Notes: generated by a model not told the origin, from the letters alone. DNA of 64,000 nucleotides from Begonia masoniana (GCA_022432975.1 CM039506.1:17310121-17374120), one strand, 5' to 3'; counted from the stretch's first letter, positions 37,132 to 49,579 are shown. Numbers and translations are program-made.

Positions 37132-39340
37132 TGTAACACCCGGTTTCTATTAACCGATTTACCTTGTTTCATTTTTTAGAATGCTTTAAAAGTTAAATTG
37201 GGTGATTTAGTGATTAGGTTAATAAGTGAATGAGTAAGGACAAGATGGTAAATTGCAATTTATTGTGGATAACGTATTTAAGGGAGGGTTTAATGAGGTT
37301 TAGCCGCCACTATCCCCTCATTTTCCTTTCTCGGCATTCAGCTCAAGCTCATCAGAGCTCAAGGCGATTTTCCCTCCGACTTCTCCAGTGATTCCTCCGA
37401 TTTAGGTGAGTTCCTTCATTTTTCCTTATGACTTGACAGTTAGATAACAGAGGGAGTGCAATGTATGTGTTTTTGGGGGTGTTGTGAATGTGTGTAGTTT
37501 CGAGTTTAGTGCAGAATCGGGAATGCACGAAGATCTGAGCTTCCAAACGAATTTCCTTAGACTCCTGGGTAGTTTAGAATGAAGTTTAACTAATACACTG
37601 TCTACGATTTTAGGTTTGAGTAGAACCCGAAGTGGTTAGCAACCAAACATTTCCCCAGGAATCCAGGTAAGTAAAGTATGCATGTACCTTCGGGCCTACA
37701 TCACAAAACATTAGGAATTATGCATTGTGCGAATGAGTTTGTATGACATGCATCATGTTTTTATGAAAGATTACGAAAATGAATTTTCATGTAAAGAATG
37801 GTAAGGCATGTACCGAATGTGACAGATCAGCTGTTAAGGGAACTAATTTGCCCCTTAATTGAGAAGAGGATGTATGACTTTGGAAAAATTGATCCACCAC
37901 CCAATGGAATTGAGGGATCTGATCAGCTGTTAAGGGAACTAATCCGCCCCTTAATTAAGAAGAGGATGTATGACTTTGGGAAAATTGATCCATCTCCCAA
38001 TGGAACCGAGGGATCATATCAGTGAATGAACGAAATTGCAACTGAGTTGTGAAAGTAGAAACTGCATGATTAGGATTTATGTTTCAGTATTCCATTTCAT
38101 TTGCTTTACTTACTTAGCATTAGGCTAATAGATGAGTTTTGTGATGTAGGTGTTGAAGTTACTGCAGGTGATTTCCCTGAGTTCACAAATGCATAGATGA
38201 TGTTGGAGGAGCGCATTCAGGCCATGACTTGGTAAATTGATGAGGCGGTTTAACCAGTGTTTTGTTCATGTGCATTGTAGTGAAAAACTAGATAGCTGAG
38301 TTGTGTTTAAGTTTCGCTGATAGAATCAACTTTTAATGTCCTGATCTTAGGTTTGAAAACTCTTTGGTTCAGTCGACAATGCTTTCACTTAAGTATGTTG
38401 AGTCTTATGACAGTAATAGTTTTCAATGTTTTAAAACACATTTTGAAATCTTCTGAAAATAGTACTTTGCTGATTTAGCATTGGTTTTTACTGAATTTGA
38501 GTAATGTAGGGATTGGAGTCGTTTTCGAAATGTTTCATTAAAGCGAATAAGTCCCTTCGTAGTAGAGTTGTTTTTGTATAGAGTATGAATTGTGGATAAA
38601 TTGCTCTGTTTTCTACCGGCAGTGGTAATCTATTGGTAGAAGACATCGTTTTCTATCGGTAGAAGATGGTTGTTTTCTACCGGTAGGAGTGGTGTGTTAA
38701 ATCTATCGGAATGATGTATTTTATTTCATCGGTAGAAAGTTTAGACTTTTGTCGTTTAGCGATCGGTGGATGTCGAGCGCTATAGTTATCGGAAGATGTA
38801 GGAAATGACTTTGTCGTTTAGTGACCGGTCAATGTATACTGTTTGTTTTGTCTTGTGAGTAAAGTCTTTTGTCGTCTTATGATCGGCAGAGGCTGGATGA
38901 ACGAATCATCCGGCTGACGTCACCGGTAGATGAGAGTAGCAAAACTCGTTGTTTGCGATCGGTAGAAGTTGGAAGATTAATTCATCCGGCTGACGTCATC
39001 GGTGGAAGACTTCTGTTTGCTTCTGCTCTTTCGTTGACTTAGTTCAGCGGCAGATGAGTTTGACTTTTGCAACTTTTAAAGTATTTCGCGATTTAAACCC
39101 TTTATTTCTTTTGGCCGATTGTTCTTTAACAACCCAACTGATTTCTCAAACATTGTACTATGGTTTTGTTTAACTCTATTTTTGTTCAAATGAATTCTGC
39201 TGCAAGTATTTAAACGTTTTGAAGTTTTAGAAAATGTCAAATTTAGACTTTCGTGCAAAATTTTAAATTGGTTCAAAGTTTCTTAGTCAAGTTCGAGTTT
39301 ATGAGTAACAAACTGGGTTCAGAGAACTCGGGGCGTTACA
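37132..39340 (+). mobile_element. Solo LTR, V/W family (copy B), 2209 bp
   Basis: TGTAACACCCGG to GGGGCGTTACA with flanks CGATG and CGAGG. The leader has exon 2 at 37614-37666 and intron 2 at 37667-38149. The arms CCTACATCACAAAAC (37695-37709) and GTTTTGTGATGTAGG (38136-38150) pair perfectly over 15 bp. Two ~97-bp tandem repeats lie in the intron (37824-38022). ATCGGTAGA units with two TGACGTCA sites fill 38615-39010. Confidence 0.92.
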
Positions 39341-41186
39341 CGAGGTCTGTTTTGCGAACGGACAGTTTTAATAGAACCCAAATAATAAGATGGATTTATT
39401 GGTGAAATAAGGAGATTTGGAGAAACCGAATTGTTAGCCAATTAATGAAACGAAGGACGAAACAAATAGAAAAACAAAGGAAAGGAAAAACGGTAATTTG
39501 CCAAATCAATATTGTGAAATAACAAAACCTTTCTTTCTTCTTCACTTCTCCTCTGTCGCGTGAAAAACCAGAGAGCTCCTTTCTCTCTGCCATCGACGAT
39601 CCTTCGACATTCTGACCTCCGATTCGTCTCCCGATTGTCTCGTTTTCTTCTCTAATCGACGTCCTAGGTATGAATCTACGATCTTAGAGCATTTATTTCG
39701 ATTTTTACGGAGTTTGAACAATTAGGGTTGTCGTTAGGGTTTATGTTAGAAATTCGATTTAGGGTTCGAAACCGATAGGTTTACCGTAATTAAGGATATA
39801 GTAAACGTATTGAACGTCATTGGACGAATGTTAGATTTTGTGAAAATTCGAGATTTAGGGAAAAACTCGTAATTTAGGATCTAAGGTGCCGAGTGTGTAT
39901 TGCTAGATGAAATAGCTCAATAATTTGAATTAAAGCTTTAGAAAATTTCTTTAGTTAAGAATTTTATTAAATTCGGATGATTAGAAGTTTAGACGCGTTG
40001 TATTGATAATCGTTGTGAATTGTCGTAGGTGAACAACGCTCGTAGACGAAGCTTGAGCTGCAACGGACACGAGGTAAGTTCTCCTGATCTTCTCTGGCCG
40101 ATTGGCCTACACCATACGTCGAAGTCGTCTCGAGGAGTTTGGGTGACGTGCTTGTTTAATTGTTTTGGTTGGGTAGTAGGTTGATTTGTTTTATAGTTTA
40201 TGCATTTATAGTCTTGATGGTACACATGTTGCTTGTTTACGTTTATATTGAACTGTTCACGCATCACGTGTTTTAAAAGAGCATGAAAATGAATTTCCGC
40301 ACGATGTTTTAAAGAAAATGGCGATGTGGCTTGGAGGGGGGCTATTGATCTATTGTGAAGATCGACTACGGGTTTGTCACAATACCACATCTATTATGTA
40401 CTCATACAGTTATAGGTCATGCGAGATGGGACTCAGGCACGGCTGTACATGTTGTAAGCGTGTACCCCCTCCTCTAGCTGGAAAGAGTAGTCCGACCGCT
40501 GGATGTGCTCTCTTTGGTTAGGGGGAAGAGATCTCGGTGACCCCCACAGAGTAAAGATAAAGAAAATGCTGCATGATTTATGAACTCATATGCACAGCAT
40601 GCATTTACATTTACGAGAGCTTGCTGAGATTTTTATCTCATAGGTGTCTGTATGGTGTAGGTGACTTCGACATAGGTGAGGACGAGATCCCTCCATCTGA
40701 GGAGTGATGCAGTTGACGGAGGATGGTCGCGGGTGTGTGTTGGCGCAGTCGAGGCGTATTTTCACCCGTGGGACTCATGGTTAGATGTTTTGAGTTTTTG
40801 GGAATTGTCGGGCTGATGGTTGTATAGAAACATTTTAGGATGTTTGGTTCTGATTAGTTGATAGGTTTACGTTTGGAGGTTTTAAACGTTTTTGAAAACC
40901 TATTTTATAAATGGCTTTTGTAAAAGTTTTCATTGGAATCGTAGTGATTTAAACAGGAGGAATTGTATAGTTTCAAACGGATCCACGCGGTCCGTTTTCA
41001 TGGAAACGTGTTTTGTTTTAATTATGTCCCAAGTTAAATTGAGCGTTAGGATACGTTTGGATTGGGTTTAAGTTTTTTTTATGACTGTTGTGTTTATTGG
41101 TATAGAAGTGTGGAAGGAAATATTGAATTGTGAAGTGTGTGGTTGGTGCAGGAGAAAGGAAAGAAGAAGGTGAGAAAAGAGGGTGC

Positions 41187-41398
41187 AAGTCCTCTGGAAA
41201 TCCAGAGGACTTGGCGATCGATCGCCAGGCAGGGCCGATTGATTGCCCCTCGTGTGTTGGGCGATCGCTAGGCAATGAAGCGATCGCCGTGGGGAGATCG
41301 TTCGCTGGCTACGATCGCCGAAGGACGATCGTTCGCCATGCAACGATCGCCGTAGACGATCGATCGCCGTAGACGATCGATCGCCCCAGCATTTTGGG
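41187..41398. repeat. CGATCG palindrome cluster in K solo LTR
   Basis: A perfect 12-bp-arm hairpin (41187-41198 with 41201-41212, loop AA) is followed immediately by the palindrome GGCGATCGATCGCC (41213-41226). A series of CGATCG or GATCGTTCG units follows to 41398. Location and neighbouring CTCTGGAA hairpin match the clusters in the other K LTRs, but the repeat units differ in sequence and order. Confidence 0.85.
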
Positions 41399-41598
41399 AC
41401 GATTGCCCCATTTTGCCCCCGCCTTCTGCTTTGTTTTATTTTTATTGTTTTATTTAATTGTTTTAAGTTTTGTTTAAACATTTCGTTTTCGATTTCGATT
41501 TTAAAAGTTTTATTTCCGCTCGAACGCTAGGTTTAAAGAATTTTAGGATAAAAATAAAATAGTACTGGAAAATCGGGTACAGTATTAGGGTCGCTACA

Positions 41599-42582
41599 AT
41601 AGTGGACCGTTTAACAAAGTTGGCCCACTTTCTTCCAGTCAAAGCGACGTTTTCCATGGATCAGCTCGCCGAACTTTATATGCAGGAGATTGTTAGACTG
41701 CACGGGGTGCCTGTTTCCATAGTTTCAGACCGAGATCCGAGGTTTACTTTGAGATTTTGGAAGAGTTTGCACAAAGCCATGGGAACTCAGTTAAACTTCA
41801 GCACAACATTTCATCCTCAGATTGACGGTCAGACAGAACAAACGAATAAGATTCTTGAGGATATGCTCAGAGCGTGCATGCTAGAATTTCAGGGCTCGTG
41901 GAGCAGGTATTTACCACTCATCGAGTTCTCATATAATAACAGCTTTTAGGCTACGATCGGCATGGCTCCGTATGAGGCGCTGTATGGACGGAAATGCAGA
42001 TCTCTGCTGTATTGGGATGAGATTGGCGAGGCTAGCATAATAGGCCCAGATATTTTATAGCAAACGGCAGAGAAGATTGCCGTTATCAGACAGCGCATTG
42101 AGATAGCTAAGAGCCTTTAGAAAAGCTATGCTGACAATAGACGAAGGGAGTTGGAATTTAATGAAGGTGACGAGGTGTATTTAAAAATTTCTTCGTTCAA
42201 AGGCATTATGAGGTTTGGGAGACGGGGCAAGCTAAGCCCTCGTTACGTGGGACCCTTCCCTATTTTGAAGAGGATCAGAAAGATGACATATCGATTGTAG
42301 CTCCCAGCGTCAATGGAGAGCGTCCACAACGTCTTTCACGTATCCATGCTCAGGAAGTGCGTGCATGACTCGTCGCATGTCATAGAAGCACGGGAGATTG
42401 AGGCACAGCCGACGCTAACTTACGTGGAAAGGCCAGTACAAATCCTGGAATCCTCTATCAAAGTATTGAGAAACAAAGAGATCCCGCTAGTCAAGGTGTT
42501 ATGGCGGAATCACTGCGTAGAGGAAGCCACCTGGGAAAGACAACAGGCTATGATGGCTAAATACCCAGAGTTATTTGTGTAA
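41599..42582 (+). pseudogene. Element U integrase C-terminal half and chromodomain
   Basis: This resumes the integrase core after the K solo LTR (DRLTKLAHF, SDRDPRF, FHPQIDGQTEQ). The GPY/F segment (GPFPILK) follows, then a chromodomain-like end (VKVLWRNHCVEEATWE) and stop at 42580-42582. In-frame TAG codons at 41947, 42058, 42118 and 42298 all stand where relatives have Gln (CAG). The chromodomain part 42313-42582 is open. After it come 39 bases with a weak polypurine tract (AAGGTGGATGGAA) and the 3' LTR. The chromodomain places U among chromoviruses, probably Tekay/Del-like. Confidence 0.9.
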
Positions 42583-42621
42583 TCAATTTTGAGGATAAAA
42601 TTTCAATTAAGGTGGATGGAA

Positions 42622-44755
42622 TGTAATACCCAGTTTTACGGGTTATTAAAGTGTGCGCGCAATGGCATTTTTGTAAATAATTGAAATATATCCATTTTGC
42701 AAATTGAGAGCGTTAATGGAATCCTTACAATTAATATGGATTTTGGGGGAAATATGAGAATTTAAGAAATTCAAACCGGAATGTAACCCTTAAGTTTTCG
42801 GTTTTGACCCTATAGAGGTTTAATTCGTAAAAATAGTAAATTAAATCTGTTTGACGAACGGAAAGTTTTATTAGAGCCCTAGGAATAAATTGGAATTATT
42901 AGAGAAATAAAGAAATTTTGGAGAAACCGAACCGATAGCCGAACAATAGAATAAACGGAAAAATTAAACCAAAGGGCAAACTTGTCATTTGCCAACCCAA
43001 AATCAATTAAATGCCAAAAACCCTTCTCTTCTCCACACTTGAATGAAAATCACAGAGGAGAAAAAGGGCTCTGGTGATTTCTTCTCCTCCACGGCATTCT
43101 TCACATTTCAACCATTCCTCCCCCGATCTTTAACGTTCTCTTCACGTTTCTTCTCCAAAAACACTCCCTAGGTAAGAATCTACAGTCTTGGAGCTTTAGA
43201 CTTTGATTCCTAGATTGTTAAACCATTAGGGTTTCGTAGGAATTTCATAGAAATAGTCGGATTATGTTAGAAAACGTTAGAAATCACCTTATTAACGATT
43301 ATTGGGCAAAATAATGGATGTATTTGACATTTGGTTTAAAACAAAATCGGATATGGAGCTTTGGAAAACCTTCATTAATGGAGTTTAAGGATTTGTGAGC
43401 ATAAATTGCTAGATGAAATGCTAGAGAGAGGTTTATTAGAATTTTAGGTAATTTCCTTAGTTAGGAGTTTCGTTAGTTTACGAAATTTTGATGTTTAGGT
43501 TTGATTTTAACAAAGGACATTGTTAAATGCTTTGGGTGACAAGGCTCGAATCAAGGAGCTCAGTGTGCTAAGGACGCGAGGTAAGTTCTCGTGACTTACT
43601 GTGGCCGATTGACCTACACCATGTGTCAGAATTTGTGTTGAGGATTGTTGGTGCTTGGTTTGTTTAATTGCTTTGGTTGGATAGTTAGGATTAGTTGCTT
43701 TTATAGGTTACGTTTTTATCGTCTTGATGGTAGACACGATGTATGTTTACGTTATGCTATTGTTTGTCATGCATCATTGTTTATAAATGTCATGAAAAAA
43801 GAATTTGTACATTGATATCATGAAAATGGAAATGTAAAGAACGAAAATAAAGTATCACAGTAAATAACCATGGCATGGGGTTATCGAGAATGAGGTTCAG
43901 ACCCGGCGTTTTGTGGTGAGCGGGTTTCCCTCCTTTCAGATGGTGTGGGCTGTCTAACTACTTGACGTGCCTTATCCATCTGTCGAGCGTTTCTGATAAC
44001 CATAGACTGACATGTACTGATAAATGAAATGATATGGACGACTTTCATGAAAACTACATATACATGTTCATGCATAGCATTTACGTAGAACTTGCTGATA
44101 TTTTTATCTCATAGGTGTCTTTATGGTGTAGGTGACTACGAGCAAGGTGAGGACGATGTCCCTCCATCTAACGAGCCTGCAGTTTGATGGAGGATGTTCG
44201 TGGGAGCGTGCTAGCGTAGTCAACGCGAACACGACCCGTGGGAGCTATAGGTTAAGTGTTTCAGGTTGTTTTGGATTGAAATGGGCGGATGGGTGATAAT
44301 GTAGATTTAGGATGCTTGGTGTCTAGATGGATTTTGATGTATAGGTTGTGGTTTTGATGAATTAGAATTTGACGTTGATGCCTTAATTGGTTTTGGATGA
44401 AATAGAATGGATGTTGGATGATTTAGAGTTTGTTTGAGTTGGAGATGGATTTTGATGTTTTAAAAATAGAGTTGATGATTTTAGGTTATGTGAAAATAGC
44501 TCTCTAGACAAAATCCAGAGAGCTAGCCGATCGATCGCCAGAATGGGGCGATCGTTCGGTTTGGTAAATTTCTAGAGAGGAAGTTAAGCTCTCTGGAAAT
44601 CCGTTAAGTTTTGGTAAAGAACGTCAACCGATTAGGAGGAATAAAGTCCAGAGAGTGTTAAGTTCTCTAGAAAATGGGGATGAGAAGTCGACCCCCTGAA
44701 AGTAAGTAATTCGGTCGAGTTGTCGTCCAAAGTAGTGACATTGTCTAAAGTATAA
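42622..44755 (+). mobile_element. 3' LTR of element U, K family, interrupted by V
   Basis: Begins TGTAATACCCAG at 42622 right after the polypurine tract and runs to 44755, where V inserted; its end lies beyond the window. Leader plan: intron 2 donor at 43581, arm CCTACACCAT (43613-43622) pairing with ATGGTGTAGG (44123-44132). Near 44480-44700 it has GATCGATCGCC plus several CTCTCTGGAA/CCAGAGAG inverted pairs, its own version of the K palindrome module. No gene is seen. Confidence 0.88.
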
Positions 44756-44858
44756 TGTAACACCCGGTTTCCGTTAACCGATTTACCTTTTTCCATTTAT
44801 AGAGAATGTTTTATAATTGAAATATGGGTGATTTAGTGATTAGGTTAACAAGTGATTG

Positions 44859-47385
44859 TGTAACACCCCTAGAACTGTACCCATTTACCCGTATAAATTT
44901 TTCATTTTATTTTACACTTTAAGCGGAAACTGAACCGAAATCGAAATCAGAAATTAAATCTAACTTCGAAGCTTTTAAAAAAAACTTAAAAACAATTAAA
45001 ATAAACTATGTAAAATAATTAAAATTATTTAAAACAGTACAGAGGGGCAAAACCGGAAAAACAGAGAGGAACGAAAGCAGCGACTGATCGCTGTAAGCGC
45101 TGCACATTGCAGCGCCCGATCGCTGCAATCGCTGCATTGTGCAGCGCCCAGTCGCTGCACATTGCGGCGATCGGGCGCTGCATTGTGCAGCGCCCAGTCG
45201 CTGCACATTGTAGCGACTGATCGCTGCACTTTGCAGCGACCATTTTCCCCTCTCCCTCGATCTTCTACCTCGTTTCCCTAATGTTTTACAAGTGCTCTCT
45301 GGAAATTCCAGAGAGCAAAACATCACTACATTTAAGCATTTTCCAATTCCATCACTATCAATTTATCATTTAAACTCAACTAAAACGTGTTCTAAACTCA
45401 ATTAACTTACAGCAGACTTTGCGAAGTCCAACTGCATGGATAGCTCTAAAAACCGAGCCTATCCGTAACAACCTAAAAACATTTCAAAACATTTTCATAA
45501 CATTTAACTAACGGATTAAACCAAAACAATTCAATATACAGTTTATAAAACATATTTCCAAAACGTTTAAGTCATCAAATATAGCCTATCCACTACCCAA
45601 TCCAAACAACCTAAAATGTCTATACAAATCAACCTAGACATTCTAATAGTTCCCAAAATACGTACACATCCCCACGGGTCAAAACGCGCCGACTACTCAG
45701 CACACTCCCACGGGCCATTCTTCGTCAACTGCATCAGACGTCAGGAGGAGGAATGTCGTCCTCACCTGGCTCAATATCACCTATCACGTCACCTACACCA
45801 TACAGACACCTATGAGCTAACAGGCTCAGTAAATTCTACGTAAATGCAGATGCGTGCAGTGCATATGGAGTTCAGAAATCATTCATAACAGAGCGTCGCA
45901 GACAGTATATCACAGAGATCTCATCCCCCTAACCGAAGGGGGCCCATCCAGCGGTCGGACTACCCCGTGCGGTTAGAGGAGGGGGGTACACGCTTACAAC
46001 ACGTACAGCCGTGCCTGAGCCCCACCTCGCGTGACCAGATAACAGATTACGTTCATTAATTACAGTACATGAGATGTGGTATCGGCCAGACCCTTAATCG
46101 GCCCGCACGATAGATCAAGAGCCCCCAATTTCTGGGCCACATAGTTTTCAGAAAACATCGTACAGTGCAGAAATTCTTTTTCATGCCAAGTTAAAATACG
46201 TGATGCATGAACAGTTCAATATAAAAGTAAACAAACAAGCATGCGTACCATCAAGACTGTAAATGAAATAACCTACAAAACGTTTAAACCTAACTACCCA
46301 ACCCAAGCCGTTAAAACAATCAATCCTCTAAGATTCTTGACGCGACATCGAAGTACGGTGTAGGCCAATCGGCCAGAGTAAGTCACGAGAACTTACCTTG
46401 AGCGCACAGATTCTCGAGCTTCATCCAAGAGAGTCGTTCACCTAAGCAATTCAAAGCGTTTATCGTTAAAACGAATTTAAACTTCTAAACGTCCAAATTC
46501 AACGAAACCTTAACTAAGGAATTCCTTAAAACTTCTAACTCATCAAATCGAGATACTTAAACGACTAATTCATGCTCGATGGTTCGAAATTACAATTAAC
46601 GAACTTTTCCAAAAATTCCTAATTTTTAACCTTTTCACGATTTGATTTAACTTCGTCCAATAACGTCAAATACGTACAATATATACTTAATCAAGGCTAC
46701 CCTATTAATTACGAACCCTAATTCGCATTTTTGACGAAACCCTAACGAAACCCTAATTGTTTATACTTCGTAAAACTCAAAATAGACGCTCTAAGAACGT
46801 AGACTCATACCTAGGATAGCGAGAGGAGGAGAAACCACGAAAGAAAACGGAACGAACGGGAGGCAAAACGGAGCTCGGCATGGGTCGGCAGAGAAGAAAT
46901 CGCACTCAGCCGTGGGAGGAAAAGAAATTTCCAGAGAAGAAGTGTTCTGGCGAGGGAGAGAGAAGTGATTTCTCATTTTATTAAATTTAGATTTGCAAAT
47001 ATACCATTTTGCCCTTAGCTCATGTTTCGTCCTTCGTTTCGTTAATTGGCTAACGATTCGGATTCTCGAAAACTCCAAATTTTGTCAATAACTCCTATTC
47101 ATTGCCAGGGCTTTATTAAAACCGTCCGTTCGCAATTTGGACCTCGTTTACTATTTTTACCAAAACGTTCTTCATATTACGATAGAAGTAATTACTCGGA
47201 ATATAGCGTTTAATCTCCGAAAATTCCCATAATTTTCTTAAAATTCCTATTAATCGTTAGGATTGTAATGATGCTTTCCATTTGTGAAACTGATTTGATT
47301 TGACATATTTATGAAAAATGCCACATATATCTAAAATATGAATATAATATATTAAATCCAAAATCCGTACAAGCCGGATATTACA
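44859..47385 (-). mobile_element. Solo LTR, K family, minus orientation, 2527 bp
   Basis: TGTAACACCCCTAG (44859) to GGATATTACA (47385), flanked by GATTG at 44854-44858 and 47386-47390. Orientation follows from likeness to the Z LTR: the acceptor element CCTACACCATAC near 45792 and the donor-side element GTACGGTGTAGG at 46353-46364 are both seen reversed. Pairing survives through one G-U wobble. A palindrome cluster of a different unit is at 45076-45316. No gene is present. Confidence 0.9.
45076..45316. repeat. CGCTGCACATTGCAGCG palindrome array in K solo LTR
   Basis: Here the K palindrome module is built from CGCTGCA...TGCAGCG units (about seven in 170 bp) instead of CGATCG. A perfect 11-bp-arm hairpin GCTCTCTGGAA/TTCCAGAGAGC follows at 45294-45304 and 45306-45316. 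Overlapping reading frames produced by the repeat are low-complexity by-products, not genes. Confidence 0.85.
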
Positions 47386-49579
47386 GATTGAGCAAGGACA
47401 AAATGGTAAATTGTAATTTAATGTGGATAACGCATTTAAGGGAGGATTTAATGAGGTTTAGCCGCCACTGTTCCCTCATTTTCCTCTTTGGGTTTTCAGC
47501 TCAAGCAGTCGAGCTCTCTAGGCGACTTTCCCTCGCCCGATTCTCCTTCAAACTAGGTAAGTTTTCATTTCGTTACCATGAGATTTTAGTGGCTATATAG
47601 CAGAGAGAGTACAATGCGTGTATTTTTATAAGGTTGCGAGTGTGTTGAGTTCGGGTTTAGTGTTGAGAATGTTCGATAACCAGAGTTTCCAAACTAGCTC
47701 CTTAGGTTTTTGAACAATATAAGGTTAAGGTTAGTGATGATCTAATCAGTACTCTGCTTATGACATTAGGTTTACAGAGCTTCCCGAGTAGTGGTAACCG
47801 AACAATTTCCAGGAATCCAGGTAAGTAAAGTATGCATGCGCCTTCAGGCCTACATCACAAAACTGTAGGGTTGTGCATTTTGTGAATGATTTTGTATGTC
47901 ATGCATCATGTTTTTGAAAGACTACGAAAATGAATTTCCATGTAAGAATGGTAAGGTATGAACTGAATGTGACAGACAAATTATTAAGGGAACTAATCCG
48001 CCCCTTAATCGAGTAGAGGATGTATGACATTGGGAGAATTGATTCCACTCCCAAGGGAACCATGGGATCAGATTAGCTATTAAGGGAATTCATCCGCCCC
48101 TTAATCGAGTAGAGGATGTATGACATTGGGAGAATTGATCCCACTCCCAAGGGAACCAAGGGATCAGATCAGTTTATGAACGTATGTGTATGCAACTGAG
48201 ATGAGAAAGTAGAAATTGCATGTTTAGGAATTTATGTTTCAGCAATGCATTTCATTACTGCTTTACTTACTTAGCATTAGGCTAATAGATGAGTTTTGTG
48301 ATGTAGGTGTTGAGGATACTACAGGTGAATTCTCTGAGTTCATTGAGGAATAGGCAAGCTGGAGGAGCACATTCATATTTCGGCTTGGTAAACTAATGAG
48401 GCGGGTTAACTGGTGTCATTGGTCTGAAGGTTTAGATGTAAATGTTTCAATTTGAGCATGTTGAGTTTTTATAACAGTAGTGATTTCAACAGTAGTGATT
48501 TCAATGCTCTGAATACTCTTTCGAGATTTTCCAGTTAATAGTATTTTGTCGGAATTAACATTGGTGCTCATTGGAATTTTTAGTAACGTAATGGGTTGAA
48601 ATGTTTTTGAATGGTTTCAGTGAAGCAAGTAAATTCTTTTCTGTAAGTTAAGTTGTTGTTCTGTTGTCTATCGGAAGATGTCTTCAGTGGAGGCTATCGG
48701 ATGATATAGAACAAACTTTGTCGTTTAGTGATCGGTATATGTAACTTGTTTTATCAGAAGGTGTAGGTTTAAGTTTATCGGATGATGTATCAGTAAACTC
48801 ATTGGCAGATGCGTGCTGACGTCATCGGAAGGTGTAGGTTTAAGTTTATCGGATGATGTATCAGTAAACTCATCGGTAGATGCGTGCTGACATCATCGGA
48901 AGGTGTAGGTTTAAGTCTATCGGATGATGTCTCAGTAAATCCATCGGCAGATGCGTGGTGACATCATCGAAAGGTGTAGAGAGTATTTTGTCGTTTACTC
49001 ACCGGTGGATGTAGAACAAAGTCGATCGGATGAAGGAAATCATCTGGCTGACGTCATCGGAAGATGTAGAGTGCATTTTGTCGTTTTGCCACCGGATGAT
49101 GCCTTCCATTTTCTGCCTCGGCCTCTTTTTGTTGACTTTGTTTAGCGGGCGATGCGTTTGACTTTTGAAACTCATGAAGTGTTGTGCGATTTAATCCTTT
49201 ATTCCTTTTGCCGATTATCCACAAAATTTTAACTGAGTGTTTAATTATTGTACATTAGGCTTGTTTAACTTCATTCTTACTTAAACGATTTCCGCTGCAA
49301 GTTTCGAATATTATTGTTTTGGAGATTCCGCTTATGTCAAGTTTTCAAAAAAAAATATGATTGAAATTTTAGTCATGTACGGGTATGGTGTGACGAACCG
49401 GGTTCAGATAACTCGGGGCGTTACAGTGTGGTATAAGAGACATTCAGTTAAACCGTTCAAAAGATTACTCATCAGTACCAATCGTCGCATGGAAGTACTC
49501 CAACAACTGTAAGTGTTTATGTTAGCCTCAGTAATTAGATATTTATGAACATAGTTAACCTTGTACAGGAAGTGAGTGA

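Larger units (their letters stand above)
20857..39780. repeat. Copy B of the ~21.3 kb direct duplication
   Basis: This is the second copy of the segment at 1-18480. Base 1 corresponds to 20857. The offset rises from about 20856 to about 21270 because this copy has one more Cassandra LTR-plus-internal unit. Reading frames of the U element are better preserved here than in copy A, while some Z positions are better in A, as expected from independent indel errors. Past 39780 the K LTR continues normally to 41598, so this copy has the natural right-hand continuation. Confidence 0.95.
36753..41598 (+). mobile_element. K-family solo LTR in U integrase, with nested V-type solo LTR
   Basis: TGTAATACC (36753) to GGGTCGCTACA (41598), flanked by ATAGT at 36748-36752 and 41599-41603, with no internal region. 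The first ~155 bases are tandemly repeated from 36908. The nested solo LTR takes 37132-39340. Leader plan on the plus strand: exon 2 is 40029-40073, intron 2 is 40074-40660, with paired elements CCTACACCATAC (40106-40117) and GTATGGTGTAGG (40650-40661). The palindrome cluster is at 41187-41398. The host integrase resumes directly after it. No gene is seen. Confidence 0.92.
44756..49425 (+). mobile_element. 5' LTR of element V, split by a K solo LTR
   Basis: TGTAACACCCGG (44756) to CGGGGCGTTACA (49425). Subtracting the insertion (44859-47385 plus one GATTG), about 2138 bp remain. Leader: exon 1 ends near 47555 (CTAG|GTAAGT), exon 2 is 47770-47820, intron 2 is 47821-48306, with perfect 15-bp arms 47849-47863 and 48293-48307. 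A 97-bp dimer lies at about 47968-48170. ATCGG(A/T)AGATG repeats with TGACGTCA occupy 48655-49090. The site after the LTR (GTGTGGTATAAGAGAC) is a mutated primer-binding site. Confidence 0.9.

Noticed and set aside
45076..45240. Regularly spaced palindromic repeats resembling a CRISPR array
   Set aside because: No constant-length unique spacers, no cas genes, and the repeats sit inside a plant LTR flanked by a GATTG target duplication.
45006..45326. Frames of 66-106 residues rich in MCSDWALHNAA-like repeats
   Set aside because: They are translations of the palindrome array in several frames; openness follows from the repeat, not from selection.
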